Shown piece by piece: positions 26,571 to 35,405 of a stretch of 64,000 nt of DNA; position 1 is the first letter of the stretch; every line of letters starts with the position of its first letter. Under the pieces are notes generated by a model. The model had not been told where the DNA came from, did not search any database, and saw nothing but the letters and a program-made list of their open reading frames with translations. The stretch comes from an uncultured Blautia sp. (GTDB lineage Bacteria; Bacillota; Clostridia; Lachnospirales; Lachnospiraceae), in NCBI GenBank assembly GCA_934364795.1, contig CAKRMK010000015.1, forward strand, positions 9,821 through 73,820, in the 5' to 3' direction. Made by a program: the position numbers and the translations under genes.

Positions 26571-27311
26571 CTATGCATTTCGAAATCTGCTTAAAAATTC
26601 TTTTGTCAGAGAATCTTTTGGATTCTCAAACAGTTCTTTCGGCGGTCTGTCCTCCACAATCACGCCGTTTGCCATAAAAATAACCCTTTTGGATACATCC
26701 CTTGCGAAAGCCATCTCATGGGTTACGATTATCATTGTCAGCCCCTCATGCGCCAGGTCACGCATAACCTCCAGAACCTCTCCTACCATCTGCGGGTCAA
26801 GGGCTGATGTCGGTTCATCAAAAAGAAGAATTTCCGGCTCCATTGCAAGTGCTCTTGCAATAGCGACACGCTGTTTCTGTCCTCCGGAAAGCTGTTTTGG
26901 CTTTGCATTGATATAAGGAGCCATGCCGACTTTTTCCAGATAATACATTGCTTTCTTTTCAGCTTCTTCTTTTCCCTTTTTCAGCACTTTTTCCTGTCCG
27001 ATGGTGCAGTTTTTCAGAGCTGTCATATTATTAAAAAGGTTAAAGTTCTGGAAAACCATGCCGACTTTGGAACGGTATTCGGGAACATTTACATTTTTGC
27101 TGGTGATGTCTGTACCGTGATAATTAATTTCTCCGCTTGATGGAGTTTCCAGCATATTCAGGCAACGAAGAAGGGTAGATTTTCCTGATCCGGATGGTCC
27201 GATAATACAGGTTACATCTCCGGGGCATACGGAAAAATCAATATCTCTCAAAACCTGATTGCTTCCAAAGGCCTTTCCCAAATGTTTTACTTCAAGGATC
27301 TTTTCACTCAT
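26571..27311 (-). CDS. Polar amino acid ABC transporter ATP-binding protein (GlnQ-like)
   Basis: The protein has 246 residues. Walker A is GPSGSGKSTLLRCLN, the Q-loop is in VFQNFNLFNNMTAL, the signature is LSGGQKQRVAIARAL and Walker B is ILLFDEPTSALDP, with the H-loop TMIIVTHEM. The length and the LNMLETPSSG segment are typical of GlnQ/ArtM/TcyN ATPases. A first ATG lies six bases upstream, but 27311 has GGAGGAG at the right distance. It overlaps the permease stop region, so the two are translationally coupled. Confidence 0.92.
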   Translation of the reverse strand: MSEKILEVKHLGKAFGSNQVLRDIDFSVCPGDVTCIIGPSGSGKSTLLRCLNMLETPSSGEINYHGTDITSKNVNVPEYRSKVGMVFQNFNLFNNMTALKNCTIGQEKVLKKGKEEAEKKAMYYLEKVGMAPYINAKPKQLSGGQKQRVAIARALAMEPEILLFDEPTSALDPQMVGEVLEVMRDLAHEGLTMIIVTHEMAFARDVSKRVIFMANGVIVEDRPPKELFENPKDSLTKEFLSRFRNA

Positions 27312-27313
27312 GA

Positions 27314-28105
27314 TCATTTCTCCTCCTTTTTCTTAGGATAGGAATACAGACCACTTGTGTGCGCCAATGTATCCGTTGTTGCCAGATCATAGTTCTGGGG
27401 ACCTTCCATTTTGTGTTCCAGCAGACGAAGCAGCCTGGAGCATACAAATGTAAGGATAAAGTACATTACCATTGCAATGGTAAAGGCTTCAAAATAAGTA
27501 TAATAAGCACCTGCAACACCTTTTGTGGTATAAAAAAGTTCTACAATTCCAATAATAGAAAGGACGCAGGTATCTTTGATATTGATGATCAGGTTGTTTC
27601 CAATCTGTGGCATAATATTTCGCAGTGCCTGTGGAAGAATTACATTTATCATGGTCTGTACATGGGTCATTCCAATGGCCTTCGCAGCCTCTGTCTGTCC
27701 TTCGTCTACAGAAAGGATTCCACCGCGGACCGTTTCTGCCATGTAAGCTCCTGTATTAATAGAAACAACAAAAAATGCCGCAAACCACATGGACATATTA
27801 ATATTGAACAGATAGGCACTTCCATAATAAATAAACATAGCCTGTACCATCATTGGTGTGCCACGGAAAAATTCCACATAGCAGGCCATAATAAATTTCA
27901 GAATTCCTACTAAAGTTCTTTTAACTGCTGAATCTCTCTGATCTACCGGAATTGTCTGAATAATTCCGACAATAAAGCCAATGAGGCACCCCAAAAAGGT
28001 GCCCACAATTGCTATAATCATTGTATTTCCTGCGCCTGACAAAAAGGAGGTGCCGTATTGCTGGAGCAGATAGCCGATCCGCCCCCAAAATGTTTCCGGA
28101 AGCAT
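27314..28105 (-). CDS. Polar amino acid ABC transporter permease
   Basis: The protein has 263 residues and about five membrane helices. It carries the HEQ-type permease signature region GTFLGCLIGFIVGIIQTIP and the coupling motif GQTEAAKAIGMTHVQTMINVILPQALRNIMP, which docks to the ATPase. It is likely to form a homodimeric pore, as there is only one permease gene in the operon. It lies 18 bases downstream of the binding protein gene. The charged C-terminal tail ends LYSYPKKKEEK. Confidence 0.92.
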   Translation of the reverse strand: MLPETFWGRIGYLLQQYGTSFLSGAGNTMIIAIVGTFLGCLIGFIVGIIQTIPVDQRDSAVKRTLVGILKFIMACYVEFFRGTPMMVQAMFIYYGSAYLFNINMSMWFAAFFVVSINTGAYMAETVRGGILSVDEGQTEAAKAIGMTHVQTMINVILPQALRNIMPQIGNNLIINIKDTCVLSIIGIVELFYTTKGVAGAYYTYFEAFTIAMVMYFILTFVCSRLLRLLEHKMEGPQNYDLATTDTLAHTSGLYSYPKKKEEK

Positions 28106-28122
28106 ATTCTATTCCTCCTTTT

Positions 28123-28980
28123 TTACTCTGCTAACGGCTGTACGGAAATTGCCTCGTCCATCATTTCTGTGTAATCGTCTTCTGTCATTTTTTCCAGTAC
28201 ACTATTCAGGGCGTCCAGAAGTTCTGTATTTCCTTTCTGTACGGAAATACCAATGTTAATGTCCTCGTCAGATACTTCAAATGCGCCATCTGTGCCGGAG
28301 AAATCAAGGAGTTTAAAGTCCGGATAAGCTACGCATGCTGCCATTCCGGTAGGCATATCTGTTACAACTGCATCGCATTTTCCAGATTCCAGGGCAACCA
28401 GCATAGCCGGAGCACTTTCCTGTGCTGGAAGAATGTTTGCATCTTCAATCTGTGGCAGACAGGAATCATACCAGATGGTATTCTGCTGGGATGTACAGGT
28501 TACACCTTTTAAGTCTGCTACGCTTTTTGCGTCTGCGTAATCTCCGTCATTTTTTACCAGTGTAATAATAGAAGCGTAATAGTATGGCTCTGTGAAATCT
28601 ACCATCTGCTGACGTTCGGAAGTAATGGACTGACCGGCAATAACACAGTCAACTTTTCCGGACTGCACTGCTGGTACAAGGGAATCCCAGTCCAGTTTCA
28701 CGATCTCCAGATCATAACCCAGCTCGTCACAGATATGTTTTGCCATCATAACATCATAGCCATATGCGTAATCAGAGCTTCCGGAAATGGGAACTGCACC
28801 GTTGGAATCATCTGGCTGTGTCCAGTTATATGGTGCATAGCTGCATTCCATAGCTACCTTTAATGTTTTCTTTTCTTCTGCCTGTACCATTGTAAGTCCC
28901 ACGCCTGGCATTGCACTTACAGTAACTGCTGCTGCCATAAGACCGCTTGTCATTTTTCTCCATAAATAGCTCTTCTTCAT
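28123..28980 (-). CDS. Polar amino acid ABC transporter substrate-binding protein (family 3)
   Basis: The protein has 285 residues. The SBP family 3 fold is shown by LKVAMECSYAPYNW, YGYDVMMAKHICDELGYDLEIVKLDWDSLVPAVQSGKVDCVIAGQS-type segments and FTEPYYYASIITLV. The Arg in TSERQQMVDFTEP is at the usual alpha-carboxylate-binding position. The signal sequence (MKKSYLWRKMTSGLMAAAVTV...MVQA) lacks a lipobox cysteine, as in the OppA-like protein nearby. ATG at 28980 follows GAGGAGG by 8 bases. It is the first gene of a three-gene SBP-permease-ATPase operon. The ligand is probably an amino acid but is not identifiable. Confidence 0.9.
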   Translation of the reverse strand: MKKSYLWRKMTSGLMAAAVTVSAMPGVGLTMVQAEEKKTLKVAMECSYAPYNWTQPDDSNGAVPISGSSDYAYGYDVMMAKHICDELGYDLEIVKLDWDSLVPAVQSGKVDCVIAGQSITSERQQMVDFTEPYYYASIITLVKNDGDYADAKSVADLKGVTCTSQQNTIWYDSCLPQIEDANILPAQESAPAMLVALESGKCDAVVTDMPTGMAACVAYPDFKLLDFSGTDGAFEVSDEDINIGISVQKGNTELLDALNSVLEKMTEDDYTEMMDEAISVQPLAE

Positions 28981-29059
28981 GTTCTTTTCCTCCTCTTGGT
29001 GAATCTCATTAATCACATAGCGTGCGGTATTTTTGTCTGCACATTTTTTGTTTATGGGT

Positions 29060-29103
29060 AAAAAAAATGCAATGGCGGCGTTATCATGCTAACGCGCCAT
29101 TGC
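29060..29103 (-). terminator. Strong terminator after glycerate kinase
   Basis: On the minus strand GCAATGGCG and CGCCATTGC form a stem with an inner GTTA/TAAC pairing, followed by eight T. It separates the glycerate kinase gene from the transporter operon. Confidence 0.8.
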
Positions 29104-29138
29104 GTTGTAGTTCATATTACTCTTGTTTTTATAAGAAG

Positions 29139-30371
29139 TCAAGAGGGGAAAGTCAATTTCAACACCCGAAATACCTGTTCCACCGTCTCACTCATATTCT
29201 TTTTTGCATTTTCCGGTTTCATTGCTTCTTCCAGCGGCGTTACCTGACGCAAAATCGGGAAAAATGCGTCAATTCCGGCTTCATTGCAAGCATTGGCCTC
29301 TTCGGTGACACATCCGGAAAATGCCAGTACCGGCTTGTCATATTTTTTCGCAAGTTTTGCCACACCTACAGGGGCTTTCCCCATTACTGTCTGGCCATCC
29401 AGACGGCCTTCTCCCGTGATTACAATGTCGGCATCTTTTATGGCAGCTTCAATTCCAATCTGCTCCAGAACAATATTTATTCCTGGCTCAAGACTGCCAT
29501 GAAGGAATGCACGAAATGCAAAGCCGAGGCCACCGGCTGCACCACAGCCAGGATATGTCGATTTATATCTGTGTTCAGATAAGTTTTTCATTATTTCTGT
29601 ACTCTTATTTCTATCTTCAAAATACTGTGCTGTCAGCTTTGCATACCTTTCCATCCACAGATCCATTTTCTCAACCATTTCCGGTGTTGCACCTTTTTGA
29701 GGACCAAAAATACGACTGCAGCCTTTTTCTCCACATAAAGGATTATCAACATCACAGGCAATACGAAAGTTACATTCTTTTAAAACCGGAAGCATATTTT
29801 CGCAGTTAATGGATGCTAATTTTTCCACACCAAGTGCGCCAAAAGGAACCTGTTTTCCACACTTGTCCAAAAATTCTGCACCAAGTGCCTGAAGCATACC
29901 GATTCCACCATCGTTGGTCGCACTGCCGCCAATTCCTATAATAAAGTTCCGGCAGCCTTTAGAAACTGCATCTTTTATCACTTCACCGACACCGTATGTA
30001 GTAGTATGCAATGGATTTCTCTGATCTGGCGGCACAAGGGTAATTCCGGCAGCACCAGCCATTTCTATAACTGCGGTCAGGCCATTTGCGAAATTCTCTT
30101 CTATACTGTCAGCTTTTCCGTCTTTATTCTCAACAATAGCATACTCACAGATCACCCGATCTCCCAAGGGTCCTGTAACCTCCACCTGTTCCAGTTTTCC
30201 TCCAAGCCCTTTTGCCATAGCCTGCACAGTTCCCTCACCGCCATCTGCCAATGGATATATCAGGGTTTTCCCATTCGGGTATACTATGTGGATTCCTTTT
30301 GCAGCAGCTTCACCTGCTTCTATGGAATCTATGCTTCCTTTAAAGGAATCAATTGCGATTACTGCTTTCAT
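29139..30371 (-). CDS. glxK: Glycerate kinase (GlxK/GarK family)
   Basis: The protein has 410 residues. It phosphorylates D-glycerate, feeding it into glycolysis. Signatures: AIDSFKGSIDSIEAGEAAAKGI at the N-terminus, PLADGGEGTVQAM, a Gly-rich IGIGGSATNDGGIGMLQALGA near 150, GAAGGLGFAFRAFL and DIVITGEGRLDGQT. It is about 30 residues longer than usual, with charged insertions near residues 75-90 (ENKDGKADSIEEN) and 260-285 (DRNKSTEIMKNLSEHRYK). ATG at 30371 has GAAAGGA 8 bases upstream and is preferred to the ATG three codons earlier. No other glycerate or glyoxylate genes are adjacent. Confidence 0.92.
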   Translation of the reverse strand: MKAVIAIDSFKGSIDSIEAGEAAAKGIHIVYPNGKTLIYPLADGGEGTVQAMAKGLGGKLEQVEVTGPLGDRVICEYAIVENKDGKADSIEENFANGLTAVIEMAGAAGITLVPPDQRNPLHTTTYGVGEVIKDAVSKGCRNFIIGIGGSATNDGGIGMLQALGAEFLDKCGKQVPFGALGVEKLASINCENMLPVLKECNFRIACDVDNPLCGEKGCSRIFGPQKGATPEMVEKMDLWMERYAKLTAQYFEDRNKSTEIMKNLSEHRYKSTYPGCGAAGGLGFAFRAFLHGSLEPGINIVLEQIGIEAAIKDADIVITGEGRLDGQTVMGKAPVGVAKLAKKYDKPVLAFSGCVTEEANACNEAGIDAFFPILRQVTPLEEAMKPENAKKNMSETVEQVFRVLKLTFPS

Positions 30372-30498
30372 ACTACGCATCCTTTCTCAAGATAATTTAT
30401 AAAATTATTTTTTTTACTTGACGTATTCACTTAACCATTATAAAATAAACATAAGAAATGTGGTTTTATACCGTACGGCATATAGCTCATGCGGGGTA

Positions 30499-30990
30499 CT
30501 ACGTTTCTTTTTTTATGTTTATAATATCATATAAATATTTTTCCCCGTCTAAAGCATGTCTGATAATCATTGTTCCGCAAAAAATATTCTTTCCAATTTT
30601 CTCCCCCTTATCATCACAAATGGGAACTGAAAATCGAACTGTCCATCTATACCAGCCATATTTCGCATTGTTCCTATGTTTTTCTTCCATATTTGGACTA
30701 AAACAACCATTAGTTGCATTTTTTATCAGCTCTGGTATCACCTGTGAAGCATTTGCTTTCCCAACTGTTCCAAACGCTTTTGCACTATATCTGCTATTTG
30801 CATACTCATCCGGAAAATCACTCCCAATATGTATTAATTCTCCAGTTTCTTCTATGATGTATTTTAAACCTACATATTTTTTTTAATACTGTTGCACACA
30901 ATTCCACGCAATTTTCCTTTTACCTTTAAATATGATTTCCTCAATTTCAACAATATTATGACCTTGTTCATCGGTTTTAACAAATGCCAT
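30499..30990 (-). pseudogene. Unidentified gene interrupted by one in-frame stop
   Basis: An ATG at 30990 with a good ribosome binding site (AAAGGAG) opens a frame that reads MAFVKTDEQGHNIVEIEEI... for 35 codons, reaches TAA in the tract TATTAAAAAAAATATG, then continues open in the same frame for about 127 codons to a stop at 30499. The downstream part (YVGLKYIIEETGELIHIG..., SAKAFGTVGKANASQVIPEL, YGWYRWTVRFSVPICDDKGE) reads like genuine protein. A single base change to a sense codon would restore about 162 residues. I do not recognise the family; it resembles C-terminal nuclease-like or MuF-associated domains of mobile-element proteins, with low certainty. Either a recent pseudogene or a sequencing error. 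Confidence 0.55.
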
Positions 30991-31113
30991 CTATACTTGT
31001 CTCCTTTACTGTTGGTAAAGTATATTTTTAGTATCTTTTATAATTGTAACACAATATTGCATAGCTTTCTATGTATTTTCTCTCTCAGTATTATTTTTAG
31101 TCTCACTTCAACA

Positions 31114-31160
31114 AAAAAATTCATTGCTTTCAGTTTTACAACCTTCCACAATGAATTTTT
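31114..31160 (-). terminator. Terminator of the GH3 glucosidase gene
   Basis: AAAAATTCATTG pairs with CAATGAATTTTT and is followed on the minus strand by a run of seven T, about 40 bases after the GH3 stop. Confidence 0.75.
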
Positions 31161-31195
31161 CCATTTGTATTAATTATTCGTATTGTTTTGTATTA

Positions 31196-33421
31196 TCAAA
31201 CTTCAACTTCGCAGCTTTCCGTCAGGCAGATTTCTGCCACAGATTTCCCTGCAAAAATCTTATATTCCCCTGATTCTGTCACAAAATGCCGCAGGTTCTC
31301 ATCAAAATAGGTAAATGCAGCTGCATCCAGAGTTATCTCTGCTGTCTTTGTCTCACCTGGCTGCAGTTCCAGCTTTGCAAATCCGCGCAGTTCTTTCATT
31401 GCACGTTCTACTGCAGAGTCTGGTTTTCCCACATAAATCTGAACAGTCTCTTTTCCCGATGCAGCTCCTGCGTTTGTAACATCTACAGACACCTTAAAAT
31501 TCGGGTAACTGCCTTCCACATGAAGATTGCTGTACACAAATTCTGTGTAGGAAAGGCCATATCCGAACGGAAAAAGCACCGGAATCTGTCTGGTATCGTA
31601 ATAGCGGTACCCAACAAAAATCCCCTCTGCATAATCCACTGTTTTTCCACCTGGAAATTCTCCGATGCAATGTGCGGAACAATCCAGGTGAGATACTGGA
31701 AAAGACTCCGGCAAACGTCCGGATGGATTTACTTTGCCAAATAAAATCTCGGCAAGAGCAGTTCCCCCTTCCATCCCGTTAAACCAGTTCCATACAAGGG
31801 TATGTACCTTCTGAATCCAGGGCATCTCTACCGGAGAGCCGGAAAACATAACCATAACTGTATCAGGAGCCACTTCAAGAAGTTCTTCGATCAGTTGATC
31901 CTGTGCATAAGGAAGTTTCATGTCCGGGCGGTCGTGTCCCTCCAGATCCTGAAAATGGTTCTGGCCTCCCACAAAAATTACAGTATCATAATTGCCCTCT
32001 GCTGCTTTTTTCACAGCTTCTGCACGATATGCGTTTTGTTTCTCCAGAATCTCCGGTGCCACACCACCGTTTTCTCCCATGGATCCACCGCCATTTTCCA
32101 GACTGTCTGCCTGCCAGTTTGTTTCGGTGTTCATATGGTCAAAATTGTCCGCATAATATCCCGGGACAAAATCTACCTTTGCATTTCCACCAAGAAGCAT
32201 CTTGATTCCAAGAAGAGGCGTAATCTCATAAAGAGCTTTAATCTCTGCACTTCCTCCACCATAAGACTGGATACGGTTGGCATTGTCTCCAATTACAAGA
32301 ACTTTTTTGGTCTTTTCCTGGGAAAGAGGAAGCTGTTTCTTCTCATTTTTCAGAAGAATAATGGATTCACGGGCTGCGTCAAGGATTTTCCGGCGATGCT
32401 CCGGAGTGTTGTAAGAGCCTGGTTTTCGAATTTCAACCGTTGCATTTTCACGCTTCGTTTCTCCCAGCGCACTTGCACTTTCTCCGCCTTTTCCGTCTCC
32501 TTCAGCTTCATACGCGCCCAGCATATGAAGCCTGTACATCAGCCGCAGAATATTCTTTACTTTCTCATCAATCAGCTCTTCTGCAATTTCGCCAGCTTCT
32601 ACAGCCTTTTTGAGCGGCTGTGCCATGCAGTATTCGTCAAAATTATCCGTAACAGACATTTCCAGATCCAGTCCGCTTGTGGCAGCCTCTTTTGTAAAGT
32701 GGACGCCGCCCCAGTCAGATACCACCATACCGTCATATTTCCACTCTTCCCGAAGGATTTTGTTAAGCAAAGTCTTGCTTTCACAGCAATGTTCTCCATT
32801 GTAGCGGTTATATGCACCCATTATGGAATAGACCTGTCCCTCTTTTACAACCTTTTCAAAGGCAGGAAGATAAATTTCACGCAGGGCTCTTTCACTGACC
32901 TTTACTTCTACCCAGAGACGTTCTGTCTCCTGGTTATTCAGGGCAAAATGTTTCACACAGGCTGCTGTGTCAGCACTTTGCACTCCCTTTACCAGCGGCG
33001 CTGCCATTTCTCCGGTAAGATAAGGATCTTCACTCATGTATTCAAAATTTCTGCCACAAAGAGGACTTCTCTTAATATTCACTCCCGGTGCAAGAATCAC
33101 ATCTTTTCCACGCCCCCGGGCTTCCTCACCAAGAACCGTTCCTGTCTCATAGGCCAGCTCCCGATTCCAGGTAGATGCAAGAGCACTGTTACTTGGCAGG
33201 TAGGAAACGTAATCGTCTGAGTTTCCGATTACCATCCAGTGTGCATCTTCAAAATCATTTCGTACTCCCATAGGTCCATCGGACATTACCAGTTCCGGGA
33301 TACCAAGTCTTTCTACTCCACCGTTGTGGAACAATCCGGTTCCATGGATCATACTGATTTTCTCATCCAGTGTAAGCTGGGAAACTAATTTTTCAATTAC
33401 AAGCTCTCTGTTCTTTTCCAT
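31196..33421 (-). CDS. Glycoside hydrolase family 3 beta-glucosidase-like enzyme
   Basis: The protein has 741 residues and no signal peptide, so it acts in the cytoplasm on imported oligosaccharides. The GH3 N-terminal barrel has VMSDGPMGVRND, VKHFALNNQETERLW (Lys-His substrate contact) and MVVSDWGGVHFT with the nucleophile Asp near residue 225. The C-terminal alpha/beta sandwich begins DAARESIILLKNEKKQLPL and carries FVGGQNHFQDLEGHDRPD. A fibronectin-III-like domain closes the protein (GLSYTEFVYSNLHVEG onward). ATG at 33421 follows AGAAGGAG. It is 28 bases downstream of a truncated GH31 gene and probably shared its promoter. The substrate (beta-glucoside, xyloside or other) is not determined. 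Confidence 0.92.
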   Translation of the reverse strand: MEKNRELVIEKLVSQLTLDEKISMIHGTGLFHNGGVERLGIPELVMSDGPMGVRNDFEDAHWMVIGNSDDYVSYLPSNSALASTWNRELAYETGTVLGEEARGRGKDVILAPGVNIKRSPLCGRNFEYMSEDPYLTGEMAAPLVKGVQSADTAACVKHFALNNQETERLWVEVKVSERALREIYLPAFEKVVKEGQVYSIMGAYNRYNGEHCCESKTLLNKILREEWKYDGMVVSDWGGVHFTKEAATSGLDLEMSVTDNFDEYCMAQPLKKAVEAGEIAEELIDEKVKNILRLMYRLHMLGAYEAEGDGKGGESASALGETKRENATVEIRKPGSYNTPEHRRKILDAARESIILLKNEKKQLPLSQEKTKKVLVIGDNANRIQSYGGGSAEIKALYEITPLLGIKMLLGGNAKVDFVPGYYADNFDHMNTETNWQADSLENGGGSMGENGGVAPEILEKQNAYRAEAVKKAAEGNYDTVIFVGGQNHFQDLEGHDRPDMKLPYAQDQLIEELLEVAPDTVMVMFSGSPVEMPWIQKVHTLVWNWFNGMEGGTALAEILFGKVNPSGRLPESFPVSHLDCSAHCIGEFPGGKTVDYAEGIFVGYRYYDTRQIPVLFPFGYGLSYTEFVYSNLHVEGSYPNFKVSVDVTNAGAASGKETVQIYVGKPDSAVERAMKELRGFAKLELQPGETKTAEITLDAAAFTYFDENLRHFVTESGEYKIFAGKSVAEICLTESCEVEV

Positions 33422-33448
33422 GAATTCTCCTTCTACTATGCTTCAAAA

Positions 33449-33811
33449 TTACAGCAGACAGATCACATCGCCGCTCTTTTCAAAACTTACCACACAGTTT
33501 CCATCCTGCATTTCCCATGCAGCGCCTTCTGTATTTTCTACGTGCTCATCAACCAGAACCACTTTACAAGGTTTTGCAGCTTCTACGTGAATAAAGATTT
33601 TTCCACTTTCTTTTTTCACAGAAACCGTAGTTTCCACATTTTTATTCATTCCATACACAACAGTGCTGGTTTCCTGGCCTTCTTTGAGACAGTATGCTTT
33701 TACTGTCACGTTCTGTGCATAATCATAATCAGGTTTGGTGGTGTCGGCGCCAACTGCAATCAAACTGTTTTCTTTTACAAATACAGGAATGCTCTCTCCT
33801 TTTCCAAAGTC
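33449..33811 (-). pseudogene. C-terminal remnant of a GH31 glycoside hydrolase
   Basis: About 120 codons read FGKGESIPVFVKENSLIAVG and continue to ...SGDVICLL, the beta-sandwich C-terminal domain found after the catalytic barrel of GH31 alpha-glucosidases and alpha-xylosidases. IPVFVKENSLI matches the usual PVFVREGSI-type segment. The frame is closed by a TAA at 33812-33814, and everything upstream, including the catalytic barrel, is missing. A promoter (33857-33886) is still present about 50 bases further up, so the deletion removed the body of the gene but kept the transcription start. An internal ATG could still permit a 104-residue product. Confidence 0.7.
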
Positions 33812-33856
33812 TTATTTTTGCTTTTATACCCCGATTATAACCAACTTTGTTTTAAT

Positions 33857-33886
33857 ATGATACCATAAATTTTCAATAATTGTCTA
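33857..33886 (-). promoter_or_regulatory. Promoter of the truncated GH31 / GH3 operon
   Basis: On the minus strand TAGACA is followed after 18 bases by TATCAT. It now drives the GH31 remnant and probably GH3. Confidence 0.5.
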
Positions 33887-33957
33887 TGGGAGGTTGAAGG
33901 TGTTTCTACGAGGTGAACGGCTTCGGAGGTGTGCTGGTGATTTATTTTGCTGATATG

Positions 33958-33986
33958 TTGACATTTTGATATCATAGTGATATCAT
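33958..33986 (+). promoter_or_regulatory. Promoter with two TGATATCA operator boxes upstream of the SPFH/RHH operon
   Basis: TTGACA (33958-33963) is followed after 17 bases by TATCAT (33981-33986). Between and overlapping them are two perfect palindromes TGATATCA at 33967-33974 and 33978-33985, whose centres are exactly 11 bases apart, one turn of the helix. This layout fits a ribbon-helix-helix repressor binding as adjacent dimers, and the operon ends with such a gene (35087-35293). A GGCGGT-GGA-ACCGCC hairpin (34041-34055) lies just before the ribosome binding site. Confidence 0.6.
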
Positions 33987-34070
33987 ACAAGCATCATATA
34001 AGGGGGATACATATTTTATTGTATCTGAGTTTTCATAGAAGGCGGTGGAACCGCCGGTCAGGAGGCTATT

Positions 34071-35087
34071 ATGGAAGAAAAGGTTTTAAGTAACAGAAAG
34101 AATGGTATGGGGATGATGGTGCTGTTTATTTTGCTGTATGTACCAGCTATTGCCCTTATCGTGTTTGGATCGGTGTATGATTGGACTTGTATACTTGTTG
34201 TAGGGACTGTGTGGTGTTCGATTGGGTGGATTCCGTTTTTGGGGCTGAAGGTGTTGAAGCCGCAGGAGGCTCTGGTTCTTACTTTATTTGGTAAGTATGT
34301 GGGAACTTTGAAGGATGATGGTTTTTACTGGGTGAATCCGTTTTGTACAGCTGTGAATCCTGCTGCTAAGACAAAATTAAATCAGAGTGGTGATGTAGAC
34401 GGTGGAAATGCTGCCAAGTCTGTTCTGACATTGGCTACTGGAACTACTGCTTCTGCCAGCACTTCTTATGTCAGCAAAAAGATTTCTCTGAAGATTATGA
34501 CACTTAATAATAACAGACAGAAGATCAATGACTGTCTGGGTAATCCAGTGGAGATCGGTATTGCAGTTATGTGGCGTGTTACAAATACTGCGAAGGCAGT
34601 TTTTAATGTTGATAACTATAAAGAATACCTTTCTTTACAGTGTGACAGTGCACTTCGTAACATCGTCAGAATTTATCCATATGATGTTGCTCCCAATGTA
34701 GACACTACAGGTGATGGTGTTGCAGATGAGGGCAGCCTTCGTGGATCCAGTGAAATTGTTGCAGGCCGTATCCGTGATGAAATCCAGCAGAAAGTTGCAG
34801 ATGCAGGTCTTGAAATTATTGAAGCACGTATTACTTACCTTGCATACGCACCGGAAATTGCTGCTGTTATGCTGCAGAGACAGCAGGCTTCTGCTATCAT
34901 TGATGCAAGAAAAATGATCGTAGACGGTGCTGTAGGTATGGTAGAAATGGCATTAGAAAGATTGAATGAAAACAACGTGGTCGAGCTTGATGAGGAGCGT
35001 AAAGCTGCCATGGTTTCCAATCTTCTCGTTGTGCTGTGCGGCAATCATGACGCCCAGCCCATCGTAAATTCCGGAAGCCTTTATTAA
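34071..35087 (+). CDS. SPFH/band 7 domain membrane protein
   Basis: The protein has 338 residues. Two N-terminal hydrophobic segments ([21 protein letters not shown] and [19 protein letters not shown]) precede an SPFH domain ([58 protein letters not shown]). A helical coiled region follows ([38 protein letters not shown]). It is distinct from the QmcA-like protein at 5800-6738: no NfeD partner, a shorter coiled coil and a C-terminal [21 protein letters not shown] tail. AGGAGG precedes the ATG. Its stop overlaps the start of the RHH gene by one base, so the two are translationally coupled. The function is unknown beyond membrane scaffolding. Confidence 0.87.
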   Translation: MEEKVLSNRKNGMGMMVLFILLYVPAIALIVFGSVYDWTCILVVGTVWCSIGWIPFLGLKVLKPQEALVLTLFGKYVGTLKDDGFYWVNPFCTAVNPAAKTKLNQSGDVDGGNAAKSVLTLATGTTASASTSYVSKKISLKIMTLNNNRQKINDCLGNPVEIGIAVMWRVTNTAKAVFNVDNYKEYLSLQCDSALRNIVRIYPYDVAPNVDTTGDGVADEGSLRGSSEIVAGRIRDEIQQKVADAGLEIIEARITYLAYAPEIAAVMLQRQQASAIIDARKMIVDGAVGMVEMALERLNENNVVELDEERKAAMVSNLLVVLCGNHDAQPIVNSGSLY

Positions 35088-35293
35088 TGGCAGATACAAG
35101 ACCGAAGAAACAGATTCCCCTCAGGCTCTCTGCGAAACTTTATGACCAGATTGCAGCCTGGGCGGAGGACGATTTTCGCTCCGTAAATGGGCAGATTGAA
35201 TATTTGCTTACAGAATGTGTCCGGCAGCGCAAAAAGAACGGAAAGTATGTTTCCGACACCATGGACGAACCGCCGGAACTGGATATTGAATAA
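35087..35293 (+). CDS. Arc/MetJ-type ribbon-helix-helix DNA-binding protein
   Basis: The protein has 68 residues. PKKQIPLRLSAKLYDQIAAWAEDDFRSVNGQIEYLLTECV has the Arc layout: a short beta strand with alternating polar residues (KQIPLRL) for base contact, then two helices. The C-terminal tail (YVSDTMDEPPELDIE) is acidic. It overlaps the SPFH gene by TAATG. A likely role is autorepression of the operon through the two TGATATCA boxes in the promoter; this is inferred from the layout. The alternative is that it acts on distant sites. Confidence 0.82.
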   Translation: MADTRPKKQIPLRLSAKLYDQIAAWAEDDFRSVNGQIEYLLTECVRQRKKNGKYVSDTMDEPPELDIE

Positions 35294-35371
35294 ATTTTCA
35301 GATTATTTTCAGGTTATATTTACAGATTTTAATTCTGTATTGATCAGAGTGTATCTAATAAAGGCTAAATC

Positions 35372-35405
35372 AGGGAGTGCAATTAACCGCACTCCCTGAA
35401 ATTTT
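35372..35405 (+). terminator. Terminator of the SPFH/RHH operon
   Basis: AGGGAGTGC (35372-35380) and GCACTCCCT (35389-35397) form a nine-pair stem with an eight-base loop, followed by GAAATTTTA. Confidence 0.75.

Noticed and set aside
29022..29110. Attenuator or riboswitch before the amino acid transporter
   Set aside because: The hairpin with its T run lies directly after glycerate kinase and is best read as that gene's terminator; no aptamer or T-box pattern was found.
31802..33220. 472-codon plus-strand frame
   Set aside because: Antisense shadow of the GH3 gene; composition and lack of any known motif argue against coding.
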